This document shows positions 1 through 6,777 of a stretch of DNA of 11,807 nucleotides, piece by piece. Every line of letters starts with the position of its first letter. Within the stretch, counting starts at the first letter, position 1. The notes under the pieces are model-generated. The model saw only the letters and a program-made list of their open reading frames with translations, ran no database searches and was not told the origin of the DNA. Source of the DNA: Proteobacteria bacterium SPGG2 (GTDB lineage Bacteria > Pseudomonadota > Gammaproteobacteria > Acidiferrobacterales > SPGG2); contig LXTK01000075.1 of NCBI GenBank assembly GCA_001643475.1, positions 1-11,807 of the forward strand, given 5' to 3'. The position numbers and the translations under genes are program-made.

Positions 1-1016
1 TTCTTCTGTTTCTTCTTCTTAAGCTTTAAGCCTTTGAGGGCGTCTTGGTTGTAGACGACGCCGTTTTCTTTTTGGATCAGTCTTATCGGGTTCCACTCAA
101 TCTTAAACGTAATCGGGCAGAATTGATCGGCTTGTTTGCCGAATTCTTCTTCAAGGCCAGTGCCGCTCCAATCAAAGGTCAGAAATGCTTTGCGTACCGC
201 TGCTTGTAGATTGGGGCGCAAGTTGTGCGCAAACCCGTACGAAGTTGTTGGAAACGGTTGCGATTCCCAGATGATGCGCAAATCTGAGCGCTTGACTATA
301 CCTTTGGCGACCATACGGTCTAGCACGCTGGAGGCAATTGGTGCCGCATCGTAGTCTTTGTTGGCAACCCCCATGATCGAATTGTCGTGCTTACCCGAAT
401 AGATGACCTTATAGTCTTCATCGGGTACCACGCCCATATTCTTGAATAGCGCGCGCGGTGCCTGGTTACCCGAGTTTGATGACGGCGTCACATGCGCGAC
501 CTTGCGGCCCTTCAGGTCCGAGATCTTCCGAATATCGGTGTCACGGTGAGTAATCAGCTGCAACTTGTAACCGAAAGTACCATCACCTTTGCACATGATC
601 GAAAACGGGACGTAACCCGCAAGGTTGACCCCAAACACGGTCGGTCCGGTCGAGATGCCGGCGACGTGTAGTCGGCCCGAGCGCATGGCCTCGACCTGCG
701 CCGCATAAGACTCGGCGCCATACCATTTAACACGCTTGCCGGTTTGTTTCGACAAGTAGGTCATGAACTCTGTAAAGACGTTTTCATAGACCGACGGATC
801 TTCAACCGGCGTATAGGAAAAAATCAGCGTATCGGGGTCAAGCCATTGACTCGAATCTTTTGGCGTATCAGCCACGAGGTCACGATTCTCATCACAATAG
901 CGGCTATCCAGATCGCCCCGATTCATGCAAGCAGCATTAGCCGTCGAGCTCATCGCAAATAGCGTCAGGACAGCCACGTAAACGAGCTGCAATGGGGAAG
1001 TAATTACACTACGCAT
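1..1016 (-). CDS. phnD: PhnD-type phosphonate/phosphite/phosphate ABC transporter substrate-binding protein (3' end outside window)
   Basis: A minus-strand frame opens with ATG at 1016-1014 and stays open for 338 codons to the window edge without a stop. A strong GGAGGAG (1024-1030) lies 7 bases upstream of the ATG and fixes the start. Residues 1-28 form a signal peptide (hydrophobic core about 9-22, cleavage site ANA before A29), so the protein is periplasmic. The mature part follows the PhnD pattern: a PVEDPSVYENVF segment near residue 70, then SYAAQVEAMRSGRLHVAG, ISDLKGRKVAHVTPSSNSG, YSGKHDNSIMGV and YDAAPIASSVLDRMV. These line the inter-lobe cleft in this family and bind the phosphonate or phosphite anion. 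The visible end is lysine-rich (LKLKKKKQK), and the family is usually about 300-340 residues, so the gene probably stops just outside the window. No PhnC or PhnE partner is visible; they could lie to the left. It diverges from the degradation operon and likely shares its control region. The exact ligand cannot be told from sequence. Confidence 0.9.
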   Translation of the reverse strand, partial: MRSVITSPLQLVYVAVLTLFAMSSTANAACMNRGDLDSRYCDENRDLVADTPKDSSQWLDPDTLIFSYTPVEDPSVYENVFTEFMTYLSKQTGKRVKWYGAESYAAQVEAMRSGRLHVAGISTGPTVFGVNLAGYVPFSIMCKGDGTFGYKLQLITHRDTDIRKISDLKGRKVAHVTPSSNSGNQAPRALFKNMGVVPDEDYKVIYSGKHDNSIMGVANKDYDAAPIASSVLDRMVAKGIVKRSDLRIIWESQPFPTTSYGFAHNLRPNLQAAVRKAFLTFDWSGTGLEEEFGKQADQFCPITFKIEWNPIRLIQKENGVVYNQDALKGLKLKKKKQK

Positions 1017-1090
1017 AGGCGTTCTCCTCCGATGGTGTGTGTTACAGCATATAGTTATTAGCGGGTCGGCAGTAGCTGCGCCCTTACGAC

Positions 1091-1119
1091 AATTTAATCC
1101 CTTTACTATCCTCCTGCAA
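1091..1119 (-). promoter_or_regulatory. Weak sigma70-like promoter candidate for phnD
   Basis: Read on the minus strand, TTGCAG (1119-1114) and TAAATT (1096-1091) are separated by exactly 17 bases. Each hexamer matches its consensus at 4 of 6 positions. It would give a leader of roughly 70 bases before the phnD ATG. Matches of this quality occur by chance, so this is only a candidate. Confidence 0.28.
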
Positions 1120-1130
1120 GCGCCATTGTG

Positions 1131-1175
1131 TAGCATTGGCCTCGTTATTCGGTTTTGGCTATTCGACCAATGCTA
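1131..1175. repeat. Perfect 9-bp inverted repeat, operator candidate
   Basis: TAGCATTGG (1131-1139) and CCAATGCTA (1167-1175) are perfect reverse complements 27 bases apart. The right arm is also half of a tighter palindrome, CCAAT-GCTA-ATTGG (1167-1180). The two arms and the overlapping short palindrome look like repeated half-sites for a dimeric regulator lying between the two divergent promoters. The alternative is a hairpin in the phnD leader if transcription starts further upstream than proposed. Confidence 0.4.
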
Positions 1176-1233
1176 ATTGGCGGGCGCAATCGCGGCTTGT
1201 TGGGAGCGCTGGGGCGTAAGACATTAATTGATG

Positions 1234-1265
1234 AAATCTATGTCAATTATAGAAGATATAGATTT
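1234..1265. promoter_or_regulatory. Inverted-repeat operator candidate abutting the -35 box
   Basis: The arms AAATCTATGTC (1234-1244) and GATATAGATTT (1255-1265) are inverted repeats with 10 of 11 positions matching and a 10-base AT-rich spacer. The right arm runs two bases into the -35 hexamer of the rightward promoter. An imperfect dyad centred near -50 of a predicted start is typical of LysR-type or other dimeric activator sites, and overlap with -35 also permits repression. The factor is unknown. Confidence 0.5.
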
Positions 1266-1292
1266 GACGTATATACGCCTTGAAGGCATATT
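1264..1292 (+). promoter_or_regulatory. Sigma70-type promoter for the degradation operon
   Basis: TTGACG (1264-1269) matches the -35 consensus at 5 of 6 positions. After a 17-base spacer comes CATATT (1287-1292), a 4 of 6 match to -10. The predicted start near 1299 gives a short leader of about 40 bases ahead of the first gene of the operon. It sits in the AT-rich part of the divergent region with an operator-like dyad on its upstream edge, which supports regulated transcription. Confidence 0.6.
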
Positions 1293-1324
1293 AGCGGCCC
1301 TGTTTTGCCTGTTTGCCTTGGTCT

Positions 1325-1330
1325 AGGAGA
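1325..1330 (+). promoter_or_regulatory. Ribosome binding site deciding the start of the first operon gene
   Basis: AGGAGA lies 7 bases before the ATG at 1338, an ideal distance, but only 3 bases before another ATG at 1334. The 1334 ATG opens a three-codon frame (Met-Asn-Glu-stop, 1334-1345) that overlaps the real start. The spacing favours 1338 as the gene start. Confidence 0.6.
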
Positions 1331-1337
1331 GCCATGA

Positions 1338-2234
1338 ATGAGTAGAGAACCCATGCTTAGCAAGAAAACCTCCATCGCCTACAAGACGGAGGAAAAGACA
1401 GTCCTGCGGGGTTACGATCTAAGCGAACTTGCCGAAGAAGGATATTCCTTTTGTGATGCCCTGTTCGTGCTGTTTCAGAGCCGCATACCCACCGAGGCGG
1501 AAGAGAAGATGCTGAGATACGAAATGGGCAGTTTTCTCGAGCATTCCATGTCTCCCTCGGCCGCCTCGGCTCTCGCGGTGACCGCAGGTCGACCCAATTT
1601 ACCTACCGCCGTCGCCGCCGGCGTGATGACGTTTGGCGGTGTCCACGGACCGGGTGCGGCCCACGGCTACATGATGAACAAATATATCGAGCGTGCACAC
1701 AAGGAAGGTAAAACGCTGGATGAGGCGGCCAAGATCCTTGTGGATGAGTATATGGATGCCGGTATGCCGGTGATGGGCATGGGTCAACCGCAACATAGCG
1801 ACGGTGATCCACGGGCGGAACCGATTCATTTAAAGCAAGAGGAACTCGGGTCCAATGGCGCGTACCATGAGTTCCAACGGGCGGTCGAGAAACACTTTCA
1901 TGCACGTCGAAAACGCGAAGGCAAGTCTTACGTCGGGGTAAATGTCGTCGGCGCCGGCAATGCGGCGTTATCGGACCTCGGGTTTGCCCCCAATGCAGCT
2001 TGGTGCATCGGTAGCGTGTCGCGAGCGTATAGCTGTGCCACGCATGCAATATTTTCCATGAAGAAAGGTCGTGCTTGGGCCGCTTCCAAGAGTGAGCCCA
2101 TGGTGCAGATGCTCGATCTGTCAATGATCAAGTATGTAGGTCCGGATGACCGCGAAGTACCTTCCCAAGAAGAGCGTCAGGAATATGCCGAGGCGCAGAA
2201 GAAATCCGGTGAATACAAGAAGTGGGTGATTTAA
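1338..2234 (+). CDS. Citrate synthase/citryl-CoA lyase-fold protein, subunit 1 (catalytic residues altered)
   Basis: The 298-residue protein has the citrate synthase/citryl-CoA lyase fold. The N-terminal motif RGYDLSELAEEGYSFCDALF (residues 24-43) with SRIPTEAE is the family's opening helix pair, and the LGF plus helix segment near 214 is the usual C-terminal core. Canonical members carry GHPxHK..DPRA and NVDGA. Here the first reads GQPQHSDGDPRA, so the catalytic His is Gln150 (His153 and DPRA remain). The second reads NVVGA, so the catalytic Asp is Val204. A His (H103, in GGVHGPG) is present in the loop where full citrate synthases have HGG. Citrate formation or citryl-CoA cleavage by the usual mechanism is therefore unlikely. 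Its stop overlaps the start of a paralog by one base (TAATG), which suggests an obligate heteromer. Family assignment is secure; substrate and reaction are unknown. Confidence 0.85.
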   Translation: MSREPMLSKKTSIAYKTEEKTVLRGYDLSELAEEGYSFCDALFVLFQSRIPTEAEEKMLRYEMGSFLEHSMSPSAASALAVTAGRPNLPTAVAAGVMTFGGVHGPGAAHGYMMNKYIERAHKEGKTLDEAAKILVDEYMDAGMPVMGMGQPQHSDGDPRAEPIHLKQEELGSNGAYHEFQRAVEKHFHARRKREGKSYVGVNVVGAGNAALSDLGFAPNAAWCIGSVSRAYSCATHAIFSMKKGRAWAASKSEPMVQMLDLSMIKYVGPDDREVPSQEERQEYAEAQKKSGEYKKWVI

Positions 2235-3274
2235 TGGACAAGAAACGAGTCATTGGCAACCTCGACAATCCGGGATTGCCTTATGAATACGACAAGCGCG
2301 AATACGGCACCGTACCTTTGGACAGTTCGCGCGCGCCTTTTCAGTGGGTCTCGGAGGTAGCGTACAAGAACGCGCATCGCATAGTCACGCGTGGTTATGA
2401 CACAACCGAGTTGATGGAGCAGGGGTATGGCATCACTGATATCATGTTCATCAACTTCCAGGCGCGGATTCCCACCGTGGCAGAGGATCAAATGCTCAAT
2501 TACATACTGATTCTCTCGTTGGAAGATGGTCTTTCGATGCCCGCCGCGATGTCGCGCATGACTGCACGTTCCAAGACCTTCCTGACCCAGGCCTGCGGTG
2601 CGTCGATATTGGCATTCGGGCATGCCTATGGTGCGTACTCGGCGTTCGGTAACATGTTGTTAGAAGCGCTGCAGAAAGCCGAGTCGGAAGGCAAGGGCAT
2701 GCAAGCGGCAGCCCAAGAGTTGGTCGCGAGTAAGCTCGGTGATCCCGCCCTGGGCGTGTCGGACTTGATGCTTAAGGATCCTGCTGCCAAGCGTGTTTTC
2801 GCGCGGGCTGAGAAGCTGGGGGTGGCCGGCAAATACATCGCTTTCACGAAGGAAATCGTCAAAGCCGCACAGCGCGAAAGCAGCCGTCCGGTTGATCTCG
2901 ACTTATTAGGTGCAACCGGCGCCGCCATGATGGACCTCGGTTTTACGCCCGAGGCCACGTGGGCGATCATCGCCGTTACTCGATCCTTCGGTGCCGGCGC
3001 CCACTATATAGAGGAAGTAGAGCGCGAGGGCCATACCAGGCTGGGGGAGACGTTGACGCCCAAGGAACTGTACGATGGGCCAGGCGATCGCCCGGTGCCG
3101 CCGCTAGCGGATCGCGATAAAGTAGCCAAGCCGGCCAAGACTCGCACCCCTGATGAGTGGAAGGCCGCCTTCGAGGAACGTAAAAAACTTCATGGTAGCG
3201 GTTTCGCGATTGTCGAAGAAATCCACGACCCCAGTAAGAAAACGGGTATAAAAACGCTGGGCAAGAAGATCTAG
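2234..3274 (+). CDS. Citrate synthase/citryl-CoA lyase-fold protein, subunit 2 (catalytic residues altered)
   Basis: The 346-residue protein is a paralog of the preceding gene. The ATG at 2234 is chosen because it overlaps the upstream stop by one base (TAATG); an in-frame GTG at 2222 would add four residues. The shared motif reads RGYDTTELMEQGYGITDIMF (53-72) followed by QARIPTVAE. Compared with subunit 1 it has about 30 extra N-terminal residues (aromatic and acidic, including EYDKREYG) and a longer charged C-terminus rich in Lys. The position of the catalytic His in GHPxHK is Val175 (GVSDLMLKDPAA), and the Asp of NVDGA is Leu225 (DLDLLGA). Asp223 is nearby but out of register. H130 (FGHAYG) matches the His retained in subunit 1. 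Neither subunit alone carries a normal active site. An active site shared across the dimer interface, or a regulatory or scaffold role, are both open. Confidence 0.82.
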   Translation: MDKKRVIGNLDNPGLPYEYDKREYGTVPLDSSRAPFQWVSEVAYKNAHRIVTRGYDTTELMEQGYGITDIMFINFQARIPTVAEDQMLNYILILSLEDGLSMPAAMSRMTARSKTFLTQACGASILAFGHAYGAYSAFGNMLLEALQKAESEGKGMQAAAQELVASKLGDPALGVSDLMLKDPAAKRVFARAEKLGVAGKYIAFTKEIVKAAQRESSRPVDLDLLGATGAAMMDLGFTPEATWAIIAVTRSFGAGAHYIEEVEREGHTRLGETLTPKELYDGPGDRPVPPLADRDKVAKPAKTRTPDEWKAAFEERKKLHGSGFAIVEEIHDPSKKTGIKTLGKKI

Positions 3275-3328
3275 CGGACTTGGTTGTTGTAACCATCAGT
3301 TCACAGGAACGTGTAAAGAGGAAGAGCG

Positions 3329-4747
3329 ATGCAACAGACAGTGACCACCCCGGGTTTGCAAGTTGACAACATAAAAGAGTTGTATCAGCGAGCGCGCAAG
3401 GCATTCGAGGAGTACCAAAACTGGCCACAGGAAAAAGTGGATATGGTGTGTCAAGCGGTCGGCTGGGAGATTTCCAAACCTGAGACGGCGGAGAAGCTAG
3501 CGCGGTTGGCGGTCGACGAATCGGGGATTGGCGTGTTCGAGGACAAGTTTCACAAAGTGCAGAACAAGACGCGCGGCACCATGCGCGACCAGCTCGGTGC
3601 TAGAACTTGTGATTTGGTGGAGGAGAATAAAGAGACGGGCATTCGCAAATATGCCAAGCCCTATGGCGTGGTCGCCAACGTGGTACCGTGCACTAACCCA
3701 GAATCCACGGTTTGCTGCATTGGGCTTGCGCTATTAAAAACACGCAATGCCATGATCGTCTCACCACACCCGCGTACGCCTCGTAGCTCGGCGCTTACGG
3801 TGGAACATATCCGTAAGGCACTGCGAACGGTGGGCGCGCCGGAAGACTTGGTGTTATGCATTAAGCAGCCCAGTCATGAAAAGACCAAAGAGTTGATGGA
3901 ACGTTGCGACTTCGCGGTGGCCACTGGTGGCGCCGCCTTAATCAGGGTGGTCTATGAAGCTGGCACGCCCTGCCACACTGTGGGCGCAGGCAATGTTGTT
4001 TCAATTATCGATAGCACCGTCGACCTCAAGACTACAGCCGAGAAGATCGTTAAGTCCAAATGCGCTAACAATTCCGCGTCGTGCTCGTCCGAGAATGCTG
4101 TTGCGATTGAAGCGAGCGTATACAAGGAAATGCTCGAGACACTCAAGGATCAGGGTGGGTACCTATGCTCGACCGAAGAGCGTGAAAAGCTACGGGCGTA
4201 CTACTGGCCTGACGGCAAGCATCTAAACCGCGACCTGGTGGCCAAGCCTGCGACCTGGATCGCCGAGAAAGCGGGCCTGCATGTCCCCGAAGGCACTCGC
4301 TTCTTAATGGTCATCGGCGAGAAGATCGGTCCCGAAGATCGGTTTTCCGGTGAGAAGATTTCACCTACCCTCACGGTATGGAAGTGGGATGACTTTTCCG
4401 AGATGTGCGATCGTCTCGATAGGATTCTGGCGTTTTCGGGTCTGGGTCATTCGGCCTCACTGCACAGTGAGAAAGACGAGCGTCGTGTCGAGCTCGCACT
4501 GAAGACAAAGGTGGGTCGTGTGAATTGCAACATGCCGCATGCGGCCGCTAACAGCGGTAGTTGGTTTAATGGCCAGCCGACCACCGATACCTTGGGATGT
4601 GGCAGTTGGGCCGGTAACATGACCAGCGATAACATCGACTGGCGACATTTCTTGAACTACACGTGGTTATCGCTGCCGGTTCCCGAGTACATCTCATCAG
4701 ACGAGGAACTGTTCGGCAATTATCTGAACCAGTACGGAAAGGATTAA
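3329..4747 (+). CDS. CoA-acylating aldehyde dehydrogenase (EutE/AdhE-N/SauS-like)
   Basis: The 472-residue protein is an aldehyde dehydrogenase of the acylating class, which converts an aldehyde plus CoA plus NAD(P) to an acyl-CoA. The start ATG follows GAGGAAG (3318-3324). Class-defining motifs are PYGVVANVVPCTNP (about 110-123), MIVSPHPR (about 142-149), ATGGAALIRVVYEAG followed by VGAGN, and the catalytic cysteine C252 in NNSASCSSEN. Non-acylating enzymes instead show a FFNQGQxC-type motif and an ELGG general-base Glu, neither of which I see. The closest functional names I can offer are acetaldehyde, propionaldehyde or sulfoacetaldehyde dehydrogenase (acylating). Sulfoacetaldehyde is the sulfonate analogue of phosphonoacetaldehyde, which makes the latter a natural substrate guess in this operon. 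It follows the two citrate synthase-like genes by 54 bases, which pairs a thioester producer with CoA-thioester-type folds. The product would be phosphonoacetyl-CoA if the guess is right; that is inference. Confidence 0.85.
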   Translation: MQQTVTTPGLQVDNIKELYQRARKAFEEYQNWPQEKVDMVCQAVGWEISKPETAEKLARLAVDESGIGVFEDKFHKVQNKTRGTMRDQLGARTCDLVEENKETGIRKYAKPYGVVANVVPCTNPESTVCCIGLALLKTRNAMIVSPHPRTPRSSALTVEHIRKALRTVGAPEDLVLCIKQPSHEKTKELMERCDFAVATGGAALIRVVYEAGTPCHTVGAGNVVSIIDSTVDLKTTAEKIVKSKCANNSASCSSENAVAIEASVYKEMLETLKDQGGYLCSTEEREKLRAYYWPDGKHLNRDLVAKPATWIAEKAGLHVPEGTRFLMVIGEKIGPEDRFSGEKISPTLTVWKWDDFSEMCDRLDRILAFSGLGHSASLHSEKDERRVELALKTKVGRVNCNMPHAAANSGSWFNGQPTTDTLGCGSWAGNMTSDNIDWRHFLNYTWLSLPVPEYISSDEELFGNYLNQYGKD

Positions 4748-4766
4748 ACCGAAATCGGGTGGCTAA

Positions 4767-5510
4767 ATGATCGAAGCCATCCTGTTCGATTTCGGGCAAA
4801 CGCTGGTGGATTCTTCCGAAGGTTTTCGTACCGCCGAGCGCGACGCCCAGCAGAAGATCTTTGCCGAGCTCGACGGTTGTGCCTGGGATGAATTCATCGA
4901 CCGATATCGCCGAACGCGCAAAGCGCACCAAGATCAGTCGCGATTCTCGCGCGTCGAAATTTGGCGGACGGTATACGGCGACTTTGATCAAGAGCCCGAC
5001 ATGGGGCGCCTCGCCACCTGGGAGCGCGAGTACTGGCAGACGGTCAACCGCCTAACGACACCATTTTCGGAAACGATTCGTGTACTCGAGGAGCTCCAGC
5101 ACGACTATCGCCTGGCGCTGATCTCCAACACTCAAGGAGAGGCCGAGAGTGAAGGGCATCGGTTGCGGGAATTTCCGAAGCTCACACAGATCTTCGAGGT
5201 CATCATCGTTTCGGGCGAGAACGGCATCAATGCAAAACCCGACCCACAACCGTTTCGACTCTGCCTAGAAAAGCTCGGCATTGCACCACGTGCCGCCGTC
5301 TACATCGGTGACGACTATCGCATTGACATCGGCGGTGCCCGCGACGTCGGCATCCAGCCGGTGTGGCTCAAGCACCATTCGGTGACTCGCAACTGGCCCC
5401 AGATCGATACCACTGTTCCGGTCATCACGAGTTTGGATGCCTTGCTCAGTCTTACGACCGTCATTCAGTCAGACGACCCTGCGTCGAAGCCACCAAAAAA
5501 AGGAGCATAA
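4767..5510 (+). CDS. HAD-superfamily hydrolase with a DxGxT motif I
   Basis: The 247-residue cytosolic protein is a HAD subfamily I member with a helical cap between about residues 15 and 100. Motif I is FDFGQTLVD with nucleophile Asp8. The second Asp of the common DxDGT motif is Gly10. Motif II is LALISNT (Ser120), motif III is the Lys157 in NAKPDP, and motif IV is YIGDDYRIDIGGA (Asp182, Asp183). A missing +2 Asp occurs in phosphonatase (PhnX, DxAGT) and in haloacid dehalogenases, but also in a broad DFGNTL-type group, so it does not prove phosphonatase activity. I do not see the PhnX cap signature around its Schiff-base Lys. No good Shine-Dalgarno precedes the ATG, which lies 19 bases after the upstream stop, so it may be read by coupling. 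The C-terminal tail (SKPPKKGA) is low-complexity and overlaps the ribosome site of phnA. Confidence 0.8.
   Translation: MIEAILFDFGQTLVDSSEGFRTAERDAQQKIFAELDGCAWDEFIDRYRRTRKAHQDQSRFSRVEIWRTVYGDFDQEPDMGRLATWEREYWQTVNRLTTPFSETIRVLEELQHDYRLALISNTQGEAESEGHRLREFPKLTQIFEVIIVSGENGINAKPDPQPFRLCLEKLGIAPRAAVYIGDDYRIDIGGARDVGIQPVWLKHHSVTRNWPQIDTTVPVITSLDALLSLTTVIQSDDPASKPPKKGA
5501..5505 (+). promoter_or_regulatory. Ribosome binding site fixing a GTG start for phnA
   Basis: AGGAG after a run of A sits 6 bases before GTG at 5512 and inside the last codons of the upstream gene. An in-frame ATG at 5437 would add 25 residues overlapping the HAD gene, with nothing resembling the family in them, and no comparable ribosome site. 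The GTG start is preferred; only one base separates it from the upstream stop, so translation is coupled. Confidence 0.75.
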
Positions 5511-5511
5511 A

Positions 5512-6777
5512 GTGCCCAGCACACTGAAGAACCAAGATGTAACACTCAATGGGACTACCTACCAGTGGCCTTCGAAACCCGTGGTCGTTGTCTGCATCGA
5601 CGGTAGTGATCCAGCGTACATAGAACAAGGCATTAAAGATGGCATCATCCCTAACATAGAGAAATTTATGAAAACCGGATTCTACACCATCGCCGACGGC
5701 ACGATGCCGAGTTTTACCTGCCCCAACAACATGTCTATTGTTACCGGTGCAGAGCCTGCCGTGCACGGCATTTCCGGCAATTTTTACCTTGAACCAAAGA
5801 CCCGGCAGGCGGTGGTGATGACTGGTCCTGAGCTATTGCGCTCAAGTACCGTGCTCGCAGAGTTTGCCAAACGCGGCGCGAAGATCGTTTCGATTACATC
5901 AAAAGACAAATTGCGTCTGCAGTTACAGAAAGGCGTCGATATCAGCGCTGGGAATATCAGTTTCTCGGCCCAATATGCGGACCGCTGTACGCTGGAAGAA
6001 AACGGCATAGCGAACGCACTTCATCTAACAGGTATGCCGCAACCGGATATGTACTCGGCCGAGTTGTCTTTGTTTGTGCTCGAGGCCGGTATTCAGCTAC
6101 TCGAACAGCGCAGACCGGATATCCTCTATCTGTCACTCACCGATTTTGTTCAACACAAGTATGCGCCTGGTGAAGCAGCGGCGAATGACTTTTACAAAAA
6201 TCTAGACGATGCATTTGGTCGCTTAGTTGAACTTGGTGCAACCGTCGGTCTAATTGCCGACCACGGCATGAACGACAAGGCTAAGGAGGATGGTTCGCCG
6301 AATGTCATTTGGCTTCAGGACTTGCTCGACCGGGAGTTCGGCAGAGACTCGACCACCGTGATCTGTCCGATCACCGATCCCTTCGTTGCACATCACGGTG
6401 CGTTAGGCGGTTTCGTTAGGGTCTATTGCAACGAAGGCGCAACCCCTGAGGGTGTGCTGCGTTTTGTCGAACAGTTGCCGGGGGTAGAGTCCGCATATGA
6501 TAAGGCGGCCGCCGCTACTGAGTTCGAGTTGCCACCCGATCGCGAAGGCGATGTAGTAGTGATCAGCGAGGCCGGTGCATGTATCGGAAGTACCGAAGCT
6601 GCCCATGATTTGGAGGGATTAAAGGGCCACCGTTTGCGCACCCACGGCGGCGTGTCGGAGCGCAGGGTGCCTTTCATTGTTTCTGAACCTGCGAACGATG
6701 AATACCAATCCAGGGCTGCCAGCCGAACCGTCAAGAGTCATGAAATTTTTGATTTCACAATTAACGGGACGATATGA
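5512..6777 (+). CDS. phnA: Phosphonoacetate hydrolase
   Basis: The 421-residue enzyme (GTG start at 5512) belongs to the alkaline phosphatase superfamily and hydrolyses the C-P bond of phosphonoacetate to acetate and phosphate with two zinc ions. Recognisable segments are VVVVCIDGSDPAYIE (Asp30), DGTMPSFTCPNNMSIVTG with the putative nucleophile Thr69, SLTDFVQHKYAPGE (Asp211, His215), LIADHGMNDK (Asp250, His251) and RTHGGVSE (His378). These correspond one-for-one with the metal ligands and Thr nucleophile known for the Sinorhizobium enzyme, so the gene looks fully functional. Length matches the family (about 400-420). In the known pathway PhnA acts after AEP transaminase and phosphonoacetaldehyde dehydrogenase. 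It shares a 4-base ATGA overlap with the alcohol dehydrogenase gene that follows. This is the firmest functional assignment in the window and marks the operon as phosphonate catabolic. Confidence 0.95.
   Translation: MPSTLKNQDVTLNGTTYQWPSKPVVVVCIDGSDPAYIEQGIKDGIIPNIEKFMKTGFYTIADGTMPSFTCPNNMSIVTGAEPAVHGISGNFYLEPKTRQAVVMTGPELLRSSTVLAEFAKRGAKIVSITSKDKLRLQLQKGVDISAGNISFSAQYADRCTLEENGIANALHLTGMPQPDMYSAELSLFVLEAGIQLLEQRRPDILYLSLTDFVQHKYAPGEAAANDFYKNLDDAFGRLVELGATVGLIADHGMNDKAKEDGSPNVIWLQDLLDREFGRDSTTVICPITDPFVAHHGALGGFVRVYCNEGATPEGVLRFVEQLPGVESAYDKAAAATEFELPPDREGDVVVISEAGACIGSTEAAHDLEGLKGHRLRTHGGVSERRVPFIVSEPANDEYQSRAASRTVKSHEIFDFTINGTI

Larger units (their letters stand above)
1017..1333. other. 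Divergent intergenic control region
   Basis: This stretch separates the minus-strand phnD start from the plus-strand operon start. I see no ORF or RNA gene in it. It holds the phnD Shine-Dalgarno, a weak leftward promoter candidate, two inverted repeats and a good rightward promoter. It is visibly AT-richer than the flanking genes, especially 1221-1292, as expected of a regulatory region. No regulator gene is in the window, so the cognate factor must be elsewhere. Confidence 0.7.

Noticed and set aside
744..962. Plus-strand 72-residue frame near the left end
   Set aside because: It is antisense to the PhnD-type gene, which has a signal peptide, strong ribosome site and family motifs.
1603..2124. 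A 173-residue open frame on the minus strand
   Set aside because: It is antisense to the first citrate synthase-like gene, has low-complexity Arg/His/Pro-rich composition and no family motifs; the plus frame carries clear conserved motifs.
3275..3328. TGGTT-GTTGT-AACCA small inverted repeat as a terminator
   Set aside because: The stem is only 5 bp, AT-rich and has no T run; the gap is a short intra-operon spacer.
4767..5510. Naming the HAD protein phosphonoacetaldehyde hydrolase (PhnX)
   Set aside because: Motif I is DFGQT, not DxAGT, and the cap-lysine signature of PhnX is not seen.
5437..5511. ATG 5437 as start of phosphonoacetate hydrolase
   Set aside because: It overlaps the HAD gene by 74 bases with non-family sequence; AGGAG before GTG 5512 is a better start.
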